Shown one piece after another: positions 5,485 through 5,735 of a DNA stretch of 5,735 nucleotides (positions within the stretch are counted from its first letter, which is position 1; the number at the start of each line of letters is the position of its first letter). The translations under genes were made by a program, and so were the position numbers. The notes below the pieces were generated by a model that did no database searches, was not told the DNA's origin, and worked only from the letters and a program-made list of their open reading frames with translations. The stretch spans positions 1 to 5,735 of the forward strand of contig JAFXOC010000106.1 of NCBI GenBank assembly GCA_017529085.1, read 5' to 3'. The DNA is from Selenomonadaceae bacterium (GTDB taxonomy: Bacteria > Bacillota > Negativicutes > Selenomonadales > Selenomonadaceae).

Positions 5485-5735
5485 TGTTGAACTTTGAAAT
5501 TGCCCGTAAATACGCAGGCGCAATGTTTGAGCTTGCAAAAGAAGAAGGAAAACTTGAAGCGTACGGTAAAGACTTGAAAAAAGTGAAAAGCGAATTTTTC
5601 TCCGTCCCCGGGGTTCGCGAATTTTTCGCAAATCCCCAGGTGGAGCAAAAGGCGAAGAAGGAGCTTATTACCAAAGTTTGCAGCGGCGAAGTGGCTACTA
5701 AGGTATATCACTTTTTGATGCTTTTGGCGGATAAA
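5484..5735 (+). CDS. atpH: F1Fo ATP synthase subunit delta, 5' part
   Basis: ATG 5484 overlaps the atpF stop in TGATG, which implies translational coupling, and GGGTGATC (5472-5479) can serve as ribosome binding site. The frame is open for 84 codons to the window edge. It reads ARKYAGAMFELAKEEGKLE near the N-terminus and VREFFANPQVEQKAKKELI further on. Both are typical of the N-terminal helical domain of delta (OSCP), which joins the b stalk to the top of the alpha-beta hexamer. A full delta is about 180 residues, so a bit under half is present. The F1 genes atpA, atpG, atpD and atpC are expected to follow outside the window. Confidence 0.95.
   Translation, partial: MLNFEIARKYAGAMFELAKEEGKLEAYGKDLKKVKSEFFSVPGVREFFANPQVEQKAKKELITKVCSGEVATKVYHFLMLLADK

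Noticed and set aside
5124..5711. Minus-strand frames opposite atpF and atpH
   Set aside because: They are low-complexity Ser/Ala/Phe-rich shadows of well-supported genes on the plus strand.

Overview
The window looks like a chromosomal stretch of a low- to mid-GC anaerobic bacterium of the Firmicutes type, possibly Negativicutes. Support comes from strong Shine-Dalgarno sites (AAGGAGG-like), GTG and TTG starts, the gene order atpI-atpB-atpE-atpF-atpH, and the style of the AtpB and AtpE proteins. The phylum is an inference from protein character only; no search was possible.

Left part (1-1750). Positions 1-18 hold no assignable gene. Two long polypyrimidine/polypurine elements lie head to head (19-104 on the minus strand, 152-231 on the plus strand) around a short AT-rich spacer that looks like a bidirectional promoter. 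Element 2 ends 18 bases before a serine beta-lactamase-like hydrolase (250-1533). A third copy (1636-1715) lies just ahead of a Cache-HAMP chemoreceptor-like gene. Each element is both an inverted repeat and a mirror repeat. Its three 21-23 base arms could fold in single-stranded form as a hairpin with a parallel Hoogsteen third strand (a pyrimidine-motif triplex). The three copies differ in sequence, yet within each copy all three arms change together. This is the most unusual signal in the window.

Middle (1753-3470). The receptor-like protein has two membrane segments, an extracytoplasmic Cache sensor domain and a HAMP domain. Its coiled-coil signalling domain lacks the near-universal hairpin tip that binds CheA/CheW. 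A clear intrinsic terminator at 3429-3470 ends this unit.

Right part (3533-5735). This is the start of the F1Fo ATP synthase operon: atpI, atpB (a), atpE (c), atpF (b) and the first 84 codons of atpH (delta). The remaining F1 genes are expected beyond the right edge. The c subunit has a Glu in helix 2 with the GLxEA context of proton-type rings, plus an Asp in helix 1 (GVGDG) like the mycobacterial c subunit. The hydrolase, the receptor and the ATP synthase operon appear to be separate transcription units with no obvious joint function. The link between the first two genes is the shared element in the 5' leader position.
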